Shown here one piece after another: positions 1 to 7,436 of a stretch of DNA of 22,471 nucleotides (positions are counted from its first letter, which is position 1; the number at the start of each line of letters is the position of its first letter). Source of the stretch: a virus; the IMG/VR virus record IMGVR_UViG_3300025671_000591, positions 1 to 22,471 of that record. The stretch is one strand, 5' to 3'. Both the position numbers and the translations under genes were made by a program. The notes beneath the pieces were generated by a model. That model saw only the letters and a list, made by a program, of their open reading frames with translations, was not told the DNA's origin and searched no databases.

Positions 1-1
1 C

Positions 2-637
2 TCATACTTATCTGCGGCCTCTGTTTTAAAGGTTTCAAGTAGTTCTGCCAATGATACATCGGCAGGGACAGGGGCCAGAACTGTTGAATTGTTTGGCTTG
101 GATGGTGACTACAATGAAATCAATGAGTTGGTTACCTTAAACGGACAAACTGCGGTAAATACCACACAGTCTTATCTTCGTATAAATCGGATGGTTGTGC
201 GATCCGCAGGTTCTGGCGGTTACAACGCTGGTATAGTATATGCGGGAACGGGAACTGTGACTACGGGTGTCCCTGCAAACATTTACGCCACGATTAACGG
301 TGACGGAACAAATCAGACTTTGATGGCGTTGTGGACTGTACCCGCAGGCTATACGGGTTATCTGATGCAGTACGATGTTTCCAACGGTACGACATCTAAT
401 ACACCTGCCGTGTGTAAATTGACATTGGTAGCTAGACCTTATGGAGAGGTGTTTCAGAGTAAAGATGTTAAGTCTCTTACCACGGGGATGCACATCGAAA
501 ACACCTTAATTGTTCCGGTAAAATTTACAGAAAAAACGGACATAGAAGTACGGGCTGTTTCGTCTTCAGCAAGTGTTATCTTTGACATATCTGCGGCTTT
601 TGAGATCATCTACATTAAAAATGGGGATACCCTTTAA
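2..637 (+). CDS. Conserved beta-rich virion-associated protein (5' end missing)
   Basis: The reading frame is open from the left edge of the window to TAA at 635-637, giving 211 visible residues; the true start lies upstream. A TTG at 89 is an internal codon rather than a convincing start, because the conserved-looking sequence (SSSANDTSAGTGARTVE) continues upstream of it. The protein is rich in Thr, Gly, Val and Asn, with a motif FGLDGDYNEINE followed by VTLNGQTAV and a later TVPAGYTGYL, and it has no membrane segment. I recognise this pattern from conserved proteins of unknown function beside the structural genes of marine phages; the beta-rich composition fits a head decoration or other virion surface protein, which is inference. 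It ends in a TAATG overlap with the next gene, so the two are probably translated together. Confidence 0.75.
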   Translation, partial: SYLSAASVLKVSSSSANDTSAGTGARTVELFGLDGDYNEINELVTLNGQTAVNTTQSYLRINRMVVRSAGSGGYNAGIVYAGTGTVTTGVPANIYATINGDGTNQTLMALWTVPAGYTGYLMQYDVSNGTTSNTPAVCKLTLVARPYGEVFQSKDVKSLTTGMHIENTLIVPVKFTEKTDIEVRAVSSSASVIFDISAAFEIIYIKNGDTL

Positions 638-933
638 TGGCTGCAAAAAAGGAGAAACCCATACGTCGTACCACCTCTGGCAAAGGGGCTAATTACCGAA
701 AGACGAAGTCTGGCGCGGGTATGACGGAAAAGGGTGTAAAGGAGTATCGCAAGAAAAACCCGGGTTCAAAATTACAGACGGCTGTTACGGGTAAGGTTAA
801 AAAAGGTAGCAAGGACGCAAAGCGTCGTAAATCGTACTGCGCACGTTCTGCGGGACAGATGAAAAAATTTCCCAAGGCGGCAAAAGACCCTAATTCACGC
901 CTAAGACAAGCAAGGAAAAGATGGAAGTGCTGA
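637..933 (+). CDS. Small Lys/Arg-rich protein, DUF6321-like
   Basis: This 98-residue protein has about 34 Lys/Arg and only 5 Asp/Glu. The conserved core runs through GKGANYRKTKSGAGMT, RKKNPGSKLQTAVTGKVK and RRKSYCARSAGQMKKFPKA to a Trp-Lys-Cys end. From memory this matches the DUF6321 family, common beside structural genes in marine phages, whose function is not known. The composition suggests nucleic-acid binding, for instance a protein packaged with DNA, but no known DNA-binding fold is evident. The start ATG overlaps the upstream stop (TAATG), and its own TGA overlaps the next start (TGATG), so it is probably translationally coupled on both sides. It belongs to a set of three small basic proteins in the first 2 kb. 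Confidence 0.85.
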   Translation: MAAKKEKPIRRTTSGKGANYRKTKSGAGMTEKGVKEYRKKNPGSKLQTAVTGKVKKGSKDAKRRKSYCARSAGQMKKFPKAAKDPNSRLRQARKRWKC

Positions 934-1151
934 TGGCCGATAAAAGTGTTCACGATTTGGAGTTGGAATTAGTAAAGTTTCAGACTCAACAGGATCATCT
1001 TGTGAAAAGCGTTGATACGCTTCAAAAAGACATGAAAGAAGTAAAAGTTACTCTGTTTCAGGGAAAGTGGATGATTGTGGGTGCTTTGGTCGTGGCTGGT
1101 TTGATGAATAGTGAAACTTTAATGGAAGCAATTATAGGTTTGGCAAGGTAA
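933..1151 (+). CDS. Coiled-coil plus membrane-segment protein, holin/XhlA-like topology
   Basis: This 72-residue protein starts at the ATG overlapping the upstream stop (TGATG at 931-935). An in-frame ATG at 921 would only add MEVL and gives a less natural junction. Residues about 5-42 form a charged, heptad-like helical region (hydrophobic positions in VHDLELELVKF and LVKSVDTLQKDMKEVKV). Residues about 46-58 (WMIVGALVVAGLM) form one short hydrophobic segment, followed by an amphipathic tail. A coiled coil followed by one C-terminal membrane segment is the layout of XhlA-type haemolysin/holin-associated phage proteins, which makes a lysis role possible, but there is no endolysin in the window to support it. 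A small membrane-anchored virion or assembly protein is the alternative. Confidence 0.75.
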   Translation: MADKSVHDLELELVKFQTQQDHLVKSVDTLQKDMKEVKVTLFQGKWMIVGALVVAGLMNSETLMEAIIGLAR

Positions 1152-1155
1152 GCTG

Positions 1156-1740
1156 ATGACTGCTCTTGCGTTCAAATACGGCCTTGAAAAAGACATTTAC
1201 CAAGAGATTTTGGCATGGTCTGAGCATACGCTTCAAAAGCCAAATCCTTACTTTAATAACTTACCTGCGTGTCCATACGCTAAAAAAGCGTGGTCGGAAG
1301 GCCGTGTTGCGGTATTGTTTAAGTCTGAAGAAAGCTATCAGACCGTGTACAGCACGATTTCGCAGTTTGACGACGTCTTTGATTTGGTTATCGTCGTTGA
1401 TTTGGCATACAAAAAAGACCCCGAAGAGTTTCACGACTACCTTGAACAGATGAACGAGGTTATTTCGCGTGGCATCTTTATTGATCGCGACGTTTGGCTC
1501 ATGGGCTTTCATCCTTACGACGATGAGAACGATTATTTAGACGAAGCTACTTTTGAGCAGCTTGTTTCGGACGAATATGCTATGATTTTTATACAGCGTT
1601 TGTCAAAGGTATATAAGTCTTCTCAACAACTCAAAGCCTTGGGATATTACGAAGAATATGCTAAAGATTATGATGTGAACACTATCTTTGCTCAAAGAGA
1701 AACCCTTTATAGGAGATTAATCGATGGCGATGAAACCTAA
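1156..1740 (+). CDS. Conserved hypothetical protein, 194 aa
   Basis: This is an acidic, soluble-looking protein with no signal peptide or membrane segment. Near the N-terminus is a motif NNLPACPYAKKAW, including a Cys-Pro-Tyr; a central stretch FDLVIVVDLAYK and a later GIFIDRDVWLMGFHPYDD suggest alternating beta strands and helices, as in a small alpha/beta domain. The C-terminal third is helical and Tyr-rich. I recall similar proteins with the LP-CPYAKKA motif from marine phages but know no function. It starts four bases after the preceding stop. Its 3' end overlaps the next tiny gene by 17 bases, and the AGGAGA ribosome-binding site of that gene (1711-1716) lies inside its coding sequence. 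Confidence 0.8.
   Translation: MTALAFKYGLEKDIYQEILAWSEHTLQKPNPYFNNLPACPYAKKAWSEGRVAVLFKSEESYQTVYSTISQFDDVFDLVIVVDLAYKKDPEEFHDYLEQMNEVISRGIFIDRDVWLMGFHPYDDENDYLDEATFEQLVSDEYAMIFIQRLSKVYKSSQQLKALGYYEEYAKDYDVNTIFAQRETLYRRLIDGDET
1711..1716 (+). promoter_or_regulatory. Ribosome-binding site of the KKMRGG mini-gene
   Basis: AGGAGA lies 7 bases before the ATG at 1724 and inside the 3' end of the 194-aa gene. It is the main support for reading the overlapping 44-codon frame as a real gene. Confidence 0.65.
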
Positions 1741-1858
1741 GAAAAAGATGCGTGGCGGGCCGATGAAAAAGATGCGTGGTGGACCCATAAAGAAGATGCG
1801 CGGCGGCAAGGTTAAAAAGCTTCGTTGCGGTGGCATGGTAAAGAAAAATGGCCGCTAA
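1724..1858 (+). CDS. Tiny repeat protein (KKMRGG), 44 aa
   Basis: This short gene lies in another frame over the 3' end of the 194-aa gene. The ATG at 1724 is preceded by AGGAGA at 1711-1716 with a 7-base gap, a strong ribosome-binding site. The protein has 18 Lys/Arg and no acidic residue. From residue 7 it is four consecutive 8-residue units, KKMRGGPM, KKMRGGPI, KKMRGGKV and KKLRCGGM, followed by VKKNGR. Silent differences among the units (ggc/ggt, cgt/cgc, aaa/aag) suggest selection on the protein. Marine phage genomes often carry such KMRGG peptides; their function is unknown to me. DNA or RNA binding, or a tiny packaged basic protein, is the natural guess. It ends with an 11-base overlap with the next gene. 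Confidence 0.7.
   Translation: MAMKPKKKMRGGPMKKMRGGPIKKMRGGKVKKLRCGGMVKKNGR
1742..1837 (+). repeat. Four in-frame 24-bp tandem repeats encoding KK(M/L)R(G/C)Gxx
   Basis: Units are at 1742-1765, 1766-1789, 1790-1813 and 1814-1837. The first three share the core aag-atg-cgt/c-ggc/t; the fourth has ctt for atg and tgc for the first glycine. The repeats are exact in length and stay in the frame of the 44-aa gene, so they arose by codon-phase duplication. Confidence 0.8.
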
Positions 1859-1976
1859 GAAAAAAGGTGCCGACGGCAAAGCGTGTTGGAAGGGTTACAG
1901 ATACGCGGGCACTAAAAATGGAAAAGATAAATGCGTTCCCGTAAAACGGAAAAAGTCTACGCGCAAGAAAAGGTAA
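1848..1976 (+). CDS. Tiny basic Cys-containing protein, 42 aa
   Basis: The ATG at 1848 overlaps the end of the KKMRGG gene by 11 bases, and the gene ends with TAA at 1974-1976. The product is MAAKKKGADGKACWKGYRYA and then a Gly/Lys-rich stretch with a second Cys in DKCVPVKRKK, ending KSTRKKR. There are about 17 Lys/Arg against two Asp. The two Cys are 16 residues apart with aromatic residues near the first, so a small metal-bound or disulfide-held fold is possible. I recall the ACWKGYRYAGTK pattern from marine phages, with no known function. The frame is open and in context with the neighbouring small basic genes, which is why I call it a gene despite its size. Confidence 0.65.
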   Translation: MAAKKKGADGKACWKGYRYAGTKNGKDKCVPVKRKKSTRKKR

Positions 1977-1982
1977 CGTGCA

Positions 1983-2651
1983 ATGGCAACTTCTTTAAGC
2001 AAAGATTTTGAGCTTGATGTAGCGGAGTACATTGAAGAGGCTTTTGAGCGTTGTGGCTTAGAAGTTCGCACGGGGTATGACCTAAAGACAGCAAGGCGTT
2101 CATTGAATCTTATGCTTGCGGAGTGGGCCAACCGGGGACTAAATCAGTGGACAATTAAACAGCGCACCGTCACTCTTGCGCAGGGTGACGGTGATTACAA
2201 CCTCGGAACCGATGTAATCGATGTTTTGTCTGTGGTTGTTCGTAGAGATAACACCGACTATGCTTTGGATCGCATAAGTAGGGATTCGTATTTATCAATA
2301 CCAAACAAAACTACTCAGGGGCGACCCTCACAGTTTTTTCTTGATAGACAAATCACCCCCGTCTTAAAGATATGGCCGATTGCCGAAAACAGCACTGATG
2401 TTATTTATTACGACGCGCTAACTCGTATGGATGATGCGGACTATAGTCAAAATACTTTGGATATGCCGTTCAGGTTTTACCCGTGTTTAGCAGCGGGGTT
2501 GGCGTATTATATTGCTATGAAACGTGCGCCGCAAAGGATACAGTTATTAAAAGCTGTATATGAAGAAGAGTTTGAACGAGCAATGGCGGAGGACCGAGAT
2601 CGTGCGTCCTTTAATGTTGTTCCTCAATATGAGTATTTCAGGACGAGCTAA
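1983..2651 (+). CDS. Head-tail adaptor, P22 gp4-like tail accessory factor
   Basis: This 222-residue, largely helical protein contains the signature TARRSLNLMLAEWANRGLN at residues about 36-54, followed by a WTIKQRTVTLAQGDGDYNLG beta segment. The pattern 'helix, LNLML.EW...GLN.W, beta' is what I know from phage neck proteins of the P22 gp4 / Ad1 adaptor type that dock under the portal and extend the neck. The second half has KIWPIAENSTDVIYYDALTRM and a helical C-terminus (GLAYYIAMKRA..). The probable role is the first adaptor ring between portal and tail nozzle. It precedes a second adaptor-type gene at 3149. The start has AAAAGG about 9 bases upstream. The family call rests on motif memory, not on a search. 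Confidence 0.65.
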   Translation: MATSLSKDFELDVAEYIEEAFERCGLEVRTGYDLKTARRSLNLMLAEWANRGLNQWTIKQRTVTLAQGDGDYNLGTDVIDVLSVVVRRDNTDYALDRISRDSYLSIPNKTTQGRPSQFFLDRQITPVLKIWPIAENSTDVIYYDALTRMDDADYSQNTLDMPFRFYPCLAAGLAYYIAMKRAPQRIQLLKAVYEEEFERAMAEDRDRASFNVVPQYEYFRTS

Positions 2652-3148
2652 TGTCAAAATTCGCGACTGGTAAAAACTCCTATGCTATTTCAGATCGATC
2701 CGGTTTTCGGTATCGTTATAAAGATATGCGTAAGGAGTGGACTGGGGCTTTTGTGGGTCGTGATGAATACGAGCCTAAACAGCCGCAGCTTGGTCCTTTT
2801 CGTAAAGTAATTGACGCGCAGGCATTAAAAGACGCAAGACCGGACAGAACAGAACCCAAATCAGAAGTGTTGCTACAATACAATTCCTTTTCTTCGGTAT
2901 CTGGCGGCAACACTGTGACCGTTTATGAGCCGGGACACGGTAGAGTCTCGGGAGACGTTGTCTGCTTTCGAAAAACATCTGGTTTTGCTGGAATTACTTC
3001 AGCAAACCTCAACAAGTCCACGGGTTATTCTATTACAAAAATAGACGAAAACAGTTATACTTTTGAAGTCGATGGTGATGCTGCTTTGGAAACACGATCT
3101 GGAGGTGGAGATTTTTCTTCCGCCGGACCTGTTACAGTGGAGAATTAA
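2651..3148 (+). CDS. Conserved virion protein with FCCH-like beta module
   Basis: The start overlaps the upstream stop (TAATG at 2649-2653). The N-terminal half carries the motif SDRSGFRYRYKDMRKEWTG (residues 15-33) and DEYEPKQPQLGPFRK, ending in DARPDRTEP. I recall this as a small family conserved between adaptor genes in marine phages, function unproven. Residues about 80-143 form a separate beta module: TVTVYEPGHGRVSGDVVCF, then GFAGITSANLN, then YSITKIDENSYTFEV. This looks like the FCCH-type beta barrel seen in many phage structural proteins ('GH.L..GD.V.F ... Y.I..I....YT'). A related copy sits in the nozzle gene at 17720-17893. The protein is probably a neck-associated virion component. 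Confidence 0.7.
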   Translation: MSKFATGKNSYAISDRSGFRYRYKDMRKEWTGAFVGRDEYEPKQPQLGPFRKVIDAQALKDARPDRTEPKSEVLLQYNSFSSVSGGNTVTVYEPGHGRVSGDVVCFRKTSGFAGITSANLNKSTGYSITKIDENSYTFEVDGDAALETRSGGGDFSSAGPVTVEN

Positions 3149-4126
3149 ATGGCTTTTGATTTATTTGAACTTACCGACGCTATAAAACAATACACGGACA
3201 ACGATGAAACGTCGTTTGTTAACAACATTCCGCTTTTTATTCGTCAAGCCGAAGAGCGTATTTTAAAAAGTGTTCAATTGAGCTTGTTTAGAAAAAACGC
3301 AACAGCCACCGTTACAGATGGATACGCTTACATAAACATTCCTAGTGATTTTCTGGCTCCGTTTTCAATGAGTCTAAATGGAAACCCGTTTCCAAAAACT
3401 GGTAGCGTTTATAATATTGCGACTTGTTTTAGTCTGGCATCGGTGGGTATAGAAAGCCCACCCGGCACGCGCTTAAATGTTGATGTATTAGGCACTGGTC
3501 GTATCTTAGGAGCTATCACTGATCCAGATGCTACTCAGGTAACCGTCAATGACACCAATGCTATAAACTTCTATCTAAAATATAAGGTTCAAGGACAATC
3601 ACGAAACTCTACCTTGACGGATGACCAAATCACTTACATAGAAGAAACCTTACTGCCTTATATGGCACAATATCCAAGTATATATAGCACGTTATATCAG
3701 GGTGATATTATTCAAGGTTTATATTACTTAGAGTTTAAAGACGTAAGTTTTTTGCGAGATTATGGCGATGAAGGCTATAACCAAGCCACTCGAGGATTAC
3801 CAAAATATTATGCTCAATTTGACAATGATAATTTCATATTATCTCCGGTGCCCGATGCTGTTTACGAAGTTCAACTAAGCTATCTGTACCGGCCTCAAAG
3901 TCTCACCGAGACATTTACAGCTACTTGGTTAAGTACAAATGCGGAACTAACGCTATTGTACGGATGTTTGGTAGAAGCGTATTTGTACATGAAGGGTGAA
4001 CAGGATATGATGGCGTATTATGACAAACGCTTTAATGAGTCATTAGTAGGTCTGAAGTTGCTAGGGGAAGCAAAAGAAACCACGGATCAGTATAGAACGG
4101 GAATGGTAATAAGGGCGAAACAGTAA
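3149..4126 (+). CDS. Phage adaptor protein, SU10-adaptor-like
   Basis: This 325-residue protein starts directly after the previous TAA. The N-terminus IPLFIRQAEERILKSVQL with TDGYAYINIPSDFLAPFSM, and the C-terminal part RGLPKYYAQFDNDNFILSPV, then YEVQLSYLYRPQSLTE and a helical end, are the pattern I know from marine phage 'adaptor' proteins compared with the phiSU10 adaptor. They act in the neck under the portal. Members I remember run nearly straight from PSDFLAPFSL to the FL.KDV.FIREY segment; here residues about 78-190 lie between these, including a Thr/Asp-rich beta stretch (RILGAITDPDATQVTVND), which looks like an inserted domain. The C-terminal helices LTLLYGCLVEAYLYMKGEQD may pack against neighbours in the ring. 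Confidence 0.65.
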   Translation: MAFDLFELTDAIKQYTDNDETSFVNNIPLFIRQAEERILKSVQLSLFRKNATATVTDGYAYINIPSDFLAPFSMSLNGNPFPKTGSVYNIATCFSLASVGIESPPGTRLNVDVLGTGRILGAITDPDATQVTVNDTNAINFYLKYKVQGQSRNSTLTDDQITYIEETLLPYMAQYPSIYSTLYQGDIIQGLYYLEFKDVSFLRDYGDEGYNQATRGLPKYYAQFDNDNFILSPVPDAVYEVQLSYLYRPQSLTETFTATWLSTNAELTLLYGCLVEAYLYMKGEQDMMAYYDKRFNESLVGLKLLGEAKETTDQYRTGMVIRAKQ

Positions 4127-4422
4127 TGTTTGAGTTTAGTGTAAATATGCCCAAGGATTCGGTCCTTGTTGACGTCAAAACTACAAATAAAAGAGGTTTT
4201 ACGCCTGAAGAAATTGCAAAAGATTGCGTTGATAAGATCATGACTGTTTCTAATAACGCACACCCTGCAATTAGAGAGCAAGCAAATGCATTTAAAAACT
4301 CTATGGAAAACGTTATAGTGGATCACATGAAACAGGCTATCAGCAGTGATAGAACAACTGTGTATAACGCCCTTATAGATGCAGGGCATCCCAAGCTGGC
4401 TGAACTTATAAGGAGACTTTAA
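4126..4422 (+). CDS. Conserved hypothetical helical protein, 98 aa
   Basis: The start overlaps the upstream stop (TAATG at 4124-4128). The protein is short and mostly helical: TNKRGFTPEEIAKDCVDKI, then HPAIREQANAFKNSMENVIV, then MKQAISSDRTTVYNALIDAG and a basic end IRRL. I recall a family with RGFTPEEIAERALDKI and AI+SDRTT+YN in marine phages, lying next to neck genes, with no assigned function. It could be an assembly chaperone or an internal structural component; its size and solubility fit either. Coupling to the adaptor gene implies it is made in comparable amounts. Confidence 0.75.
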   Translation: MFEFSVNMPKDSVLVDVKTTNKRGFTPEEIAKDCVDKIMTVSNNAHPAIREQANAFKNSMENVIVDHMKQAISSDRTTVYNALIDAGHPKLAELIRRL

Positions 4423-4423
4423 C

Positions 4424-4906
4424 ATGGCCTTTACTGGAAACTTTATGTGTACCTCTTTCAAGAAAGAACTCTTGGAAGCGAAGCACGATTTCACCGCCGC
4501 AGGCGATCTTTTCTTGATTGCTTTGTACACAAACTCTGCAACGTTTGACGCTTCTACAACTACCGCTGTTTTTGGTGGTGGCAATAACGAGGTTGCAGAT
4601 AGTGGCAGTTACTACTCTGGTGGACCAACAGTTGCGAACGTTTTAAGTAACAACAACCTAACCAATGCTGCACCCAGCAGTAGCGGCACTACAGGTTTTT
4701 CTTCGTTCACAACTAAGACGTTTACATCCGCAACAATCACTGCTCGTGGCGCGTTGATTTATAACTCACAAGCAGAGGGTGGTACTACAGATACAAACAC
4801 TGTTTGTGTTCTAGACTTTGGAGCCGATAAGACATCAACGTCTGGCGATTTTCAGATTGTGTTCCCAGCTAACAACGCATCAGATGCTTTGATTCGTATC
4901 GCATAA
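4424..4906 (+). CDS. Conserved beta-rich phage structural protein, 160 aa
   Basis: A strong AGGAG at 4411-4415 lies 8 bases before the ATG. The protein begins MAFTGNFMCTSFKKELLEAK, then LFLIALYTNSATFDASTT, a Ser/Gly/Asn-rich middle, and ends TITARGALIYNSQ, VCVLDFGADKTSTSGDFQI and ALIRIA. This is a pattern I know well from marine and other phages, where it lies at the head of the fibre region and is presumed structural (ring-like or carrier for appendages). The role is not demonstrated. It is the first gene of the beta-rich appendage block; the ten bases before the next gene hold a weak GGTGG. Confidence 0.75.
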   Translation: MAFTGNFMCTSFKKELLEAKHDFTAAGDLFLIALYTNSATFDASTTTAVFGGGNNEVADSGSYYSGGPTVANVLSNNNLTNAAPSSSGTTGFSSFTTKTFTSATITARGALIYNSQAEGGTTDTNTVCVLDFGADKTSTSGDFQIVFPANNASDALIRIA

Positions 4907-4915
4907 GGGTGGATA

Positions 4916-7072
4916 ATGGTCACTTTAGCCAACCGCGCAAAAGTTGCTACAGCAACAACAGGCACTGGGACCGTCACTCTTGGTGCAGCAGAAGACGGGT
5001 TTCAAACCTTTGCCTCCGCAGGTATTACTGACGGACAAACCGTTCGTTACACTATAGAAGACGGGGCGGCGTTTGAAATAGGCACTGGTGTATACACAGC
5101 CAGTGGCACAACACTAACTCGTGTTCTTTTAGAAAGTAGTACGGGGTCTTTGCTTAATTTAAGTGGAGACGCGGTTGTGTTTGTAACTATCGCTGCGGAA
5201 GATATAGTTCCAGAAAGTGGTGGTACGTTTAGCGGCGTTGTTGGCTTTGGCAATTACACAGACTTTACAGCCATTAATCACCCAGCGCATCAAGAAGGTC
5301 GTGTGTTTTATGACAATGAGCATAAAACGCTTAATTATTACAGCGACGTTTCTAATGTATCGCATGAGATAGGTATCGAAGAACATCAACGTGTATATAA
5401 CAATACAGGGTCTACTATCTTAAAAGGACAACCGCTTTACTTTAGTGGAAATCACTCTGTTGGTACATATGAGATTCCAACTGTTGGTTTAGCAGATGCT
5501 ACGGATGTAAACGCATACAACGCACAAGGTCTTGCTGCAGGAGATATTGCTGATGGCGCAGAAGGATACTGTATTATTGCAGGTCAAATCTTTAACGTAG
5601 ATACGTCAGGGCTAAACGCTGGCACAAACTTCTTTGTTGGTCTTACTCCGGGGGCAGTGCAAAACGCTTCACCTACATACCCCAACTTTCCTATGTGTTT
5701 GGGGTGGGTTGTTGCTTCAGATGCAACAAATGGCGTTCTTCTTGTTAATCAACAAAACCACTCTGTAAATAGTTTTAGAGTACGCACAGACACGCATATC
5801 GGTGGGGATATGCAGGTTGATGGCGACCTTACTGTATTAGGTACGCAGATAATCGCGTCTTCTGCTAATCTTGAGGTCGGTGGTTCTATCCAATACCTAA
5901 ACGCTGGTGATACGATTGGTGAAGCAAACACCAACTTTACTGGTACAGGTTTAGACGATGCGTTTTACTCAGGGCATTACACTGGCACCACAACTAACTT
6001 AGGGTATTACCTTCGCATTGATGGCACTGGAACGCCGGACACGTTTGAATGGGGGCATGACCCAACTTTTGCTACGACAATAGCAACAGGCGTTGCCATT
6101 ACTGGTGATGCTCAATTACTTGATAACGGTATAAGTATAGATTTTGGTGCAACCACTGGACACACTTTAGGGGATAAGTGGGACGGTACAGCCTCTCCTG
6201 TAGATATTGATACGGGCCTATTTACAAATAGAAACACTGGCGGGACTGGTGTTGGCTATACGCATATGGGTTTGTTCTATGACGTATCCGATGCGAAATG
6301 GCGGTTTGTGTCTGAGTATGGTCCTGAACCTGTTGCCCCGATTAATCCGGGGGACGCAAGCTACGTTTCAGGGGTAGTAGTCGCAGACACTTTTGAGGGA
6401 GCGTTTTCTGGTAATGTTACGGGTAACGTTACAGGCGATGTTTCTGGTAATCTTTACTTGGGCCAGTCTCAAAACATAACTTTTGAAGGTGCAACGGCTG
6501 ATGATTTCGAAACAGTTGTAACTGTAACCGACCCTACGGCAGATCGTACTGTAACTATACCCGATGTCACAGGTACGTTCATAACGACAGGTAATCTTAC
6601 AGATATAACTAACTTAGGTGTCTTAACTGGTGATATTGTCTTTGAGGGTGCAACTGCTGATGACTTTGAGACTACGCTAACTGTTACTGACCCCACAGCA
6701 GATCGCACGATTACGCTTCCCAATGCTGATGGTACTGTTGTCCTGCAAGACAGCAGCGGTGATATTTCCGTAGCAAATGGCGACAAACTAATATTTGGAA
6801 GCACTGGAAGCACCTACATAACGGGCGAAGACACTGGCCCAGATAGTTTTGAAATATACACTGATGGCTCAAATCGTCTTACAGTAGACCAGTATGGCAT
6901 CCTAGTCGCTAACGGCTTGCCGTTTTCATATCAGAACGCAGCGGGTACATTCTATACAAACCTACAAGCAACTGACCCAACTGCTGACCGCACATTCACT
7001 TTACCTGATGAGTCAGGTACAATCGCAACACGAAGTAAGGCGTTTGCTTACGCTTGGATATTCGGAGGATAA
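4916..7072 (+). CDS. Tail fibre/appendage protein with DPTADRT repeats, 718 aa
   Basis: The N-terminal ~100 residues ([48 protein letters not shown], ending in [10 protein letters not shown]) are a widespread attachment-type domain of phage fibres. Residues about 100-300 contain a second conserved region ([20 protein letters not shown], then [17 protein letters not shown] and [19 protein letters not shown]). The rest is Gly/Thr/Asp-rich beta sequence. Between residues 523 and 706 are three copies of an [11 protein letters not shown] / TDPTADRT(I/V/F)T(I/L)P unit, typical of trimeric fibre shafts. The likely role is a virion appendage used in host binding. GGAGG at 7064-7068, inside its 3' end, serves the next gene. 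Confidence 0.75.
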   Translation: MVTLANRAKVATATTGTGTVTLGAAEDGFQTFASAGITDGQTVRYTIEDGAAFEIGTGVYTASGTTLTRVLLESSTGSLLNLSGDAVVFVTIAAEDIVPESGGTFSGVVGFGNYTDFTAINHPAHQEGRVFYDNEHKTLNYYSDVSNVSHEIGIEEHQRVYNNTGSTILKGQPLYFSGNHSVGTYEIPTVGLADATDVNAYNAQGLAAGDIADGAEGYCIIAGQIFNVDTSGLNAGTNFFVGLTPGAVQNASPTYPNFPMCLGWVVASDATNGVLLVNQQNHSVNSFRVRTDTHIGGDMQVDGDLTVLGTQIIASSANLEVGGSIQYLNAGDTIGEANTNFTGTGLDDAFYSGHYTGTTTNLGYYLRIDGTGTPDTFEWGHDPTFATTIATGVAITGDAQLLDNGISIDFGATTGHTLGDKWDGTASPVDIDTGLFTNRNTGGTGVGYTHMGLFYDVSDAKWRFVSEYGPEPVAPINPGDASYVSGVVVADTFEGAFSGNVTGNVTGDVSGNLYLGQSQNITFEGATADDFETVVTVTDPTADRTVTIPDVTGTFITTGNLTDITNLGVLTGDIVFEGATADDFETTLTVTDPTADRTITLPNADGTVVLQDSSGDISVANGDKLIFGSTGSTYITGEDTGPDSFEIYTDGSNRLTVDQYGILVANGLPFSYQNAAGTFYTNLQATDPTADRTFTLPDESGTIATRSKAFAYAWIFGG
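6482..7033 (+). repeat. Three fibre-shaft repeats (DPTADRT units)
   Basis: Unit 1 (6482-6592) and unit 2 (6641-6751) both begin [11 protein letters not shown] and continue [10 protein letters not shown] and a TIP/TLP strand; they differ at many third codon positions. Unit 3 (6950-7033) keeps only the second half ([19 protein letters not shown]). The repeat is coding and in frame in the 718-aa fibre. Confidence 0.8.
7064..7068 (+). promoter_or_regulatory. Ribosome-binding site fixing the start of the 119-aa protein
   Basis: GGAGG lies 5 bases before the ATG at 7074 and inside the last codons of the 718-aa fibre gene. It decides against the upstream in-frame ATG at 7008. Confidence 0.75.
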
Positions 7073-7073
7073 A

Positions 7074-7433
7074 ATGGCAAACCCTAACCTTTTAAATCTT
7101 ACTTCAGTATTGGGCGAAAGTTTTATAACGAACTTAACAACCTCAACTGTGGACTTGGTTTCAAACGCAGCTAGTAGCAATAAACTGTACCGGGTTAACA
7201 GTATAATAGTAGCCAATATAGATACAGTTAACGCAGCCACAGTTGACGTAACATTTACTCGTGCGGGGGGTATTCGTTATATAGCTAGAGATGTGAATGT
7301 TCCCGCTCAAAGTACTTTAATTTTACTAGCAAAGGATTCCGCTGTTTATTTAATGGAGAATGATAAAATAAGTGGGTCCGCAAGTGCAAGTTCTGATCTA
7401 ACTATTATTATCTCATACGACGTTATGGAGTAA
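7074..7433 (+). CDS. Small conserved beta-sandwich-like virion protein, 119 aa
   Basis: The start at 7074 is chosen because GGAGG (7064-7068) precedes it by 5 bases and it lies just after the upstream TAA. A longer frame from 7008 would run backwards into the fibre gene. The sequence is MANPNLLNLTSVLGESF, ..STVDLVSNAASSNKLYRV, NSIIVANIDTVNAATVDVTF, ARDVNVPAQSTLILLAKDSA, and ends in DLTIIISYDVME. The pattern (MANP.+.N.TS, NAA.S.K.+++N.+.V.N.D, +A..+.VPA..TL..+.+) is a family I know from many cyanophages and other marine phages, carried beside tail or fibre genes and probably virion-associated. It has no enzymatic motif. Confidence 0.75.
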   Translation: MANPNLLNLTSVLGESFITNLTTSTVDLVSNAASSNKLYRVNSIIVANIDTVNAATVDVTFTRAGGIRYIARDVNVPAQSTLILLAKDSAVYLMENDKISGSASASSDLTIIISYDVME

Positions 7434-7436
7434 TTT

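Noticed and set aside
137-493. 118-aa minus-strand frame opposite the first gene
   Set aside because: Cys/His/Arg-rich translation typical of an antisense shadow; the plus-strand frame matches a conserved phage pattern.
1742-1837. CRISPR-like array
   Set aside because: Units are directly adjacent without spacers and are in coding phase.
4087-4584. 165-aa minus-strand frame
   Set aside because: It crosses three well-supported plus-strand genes joined by tight overlaps and shows no recognisable domain.
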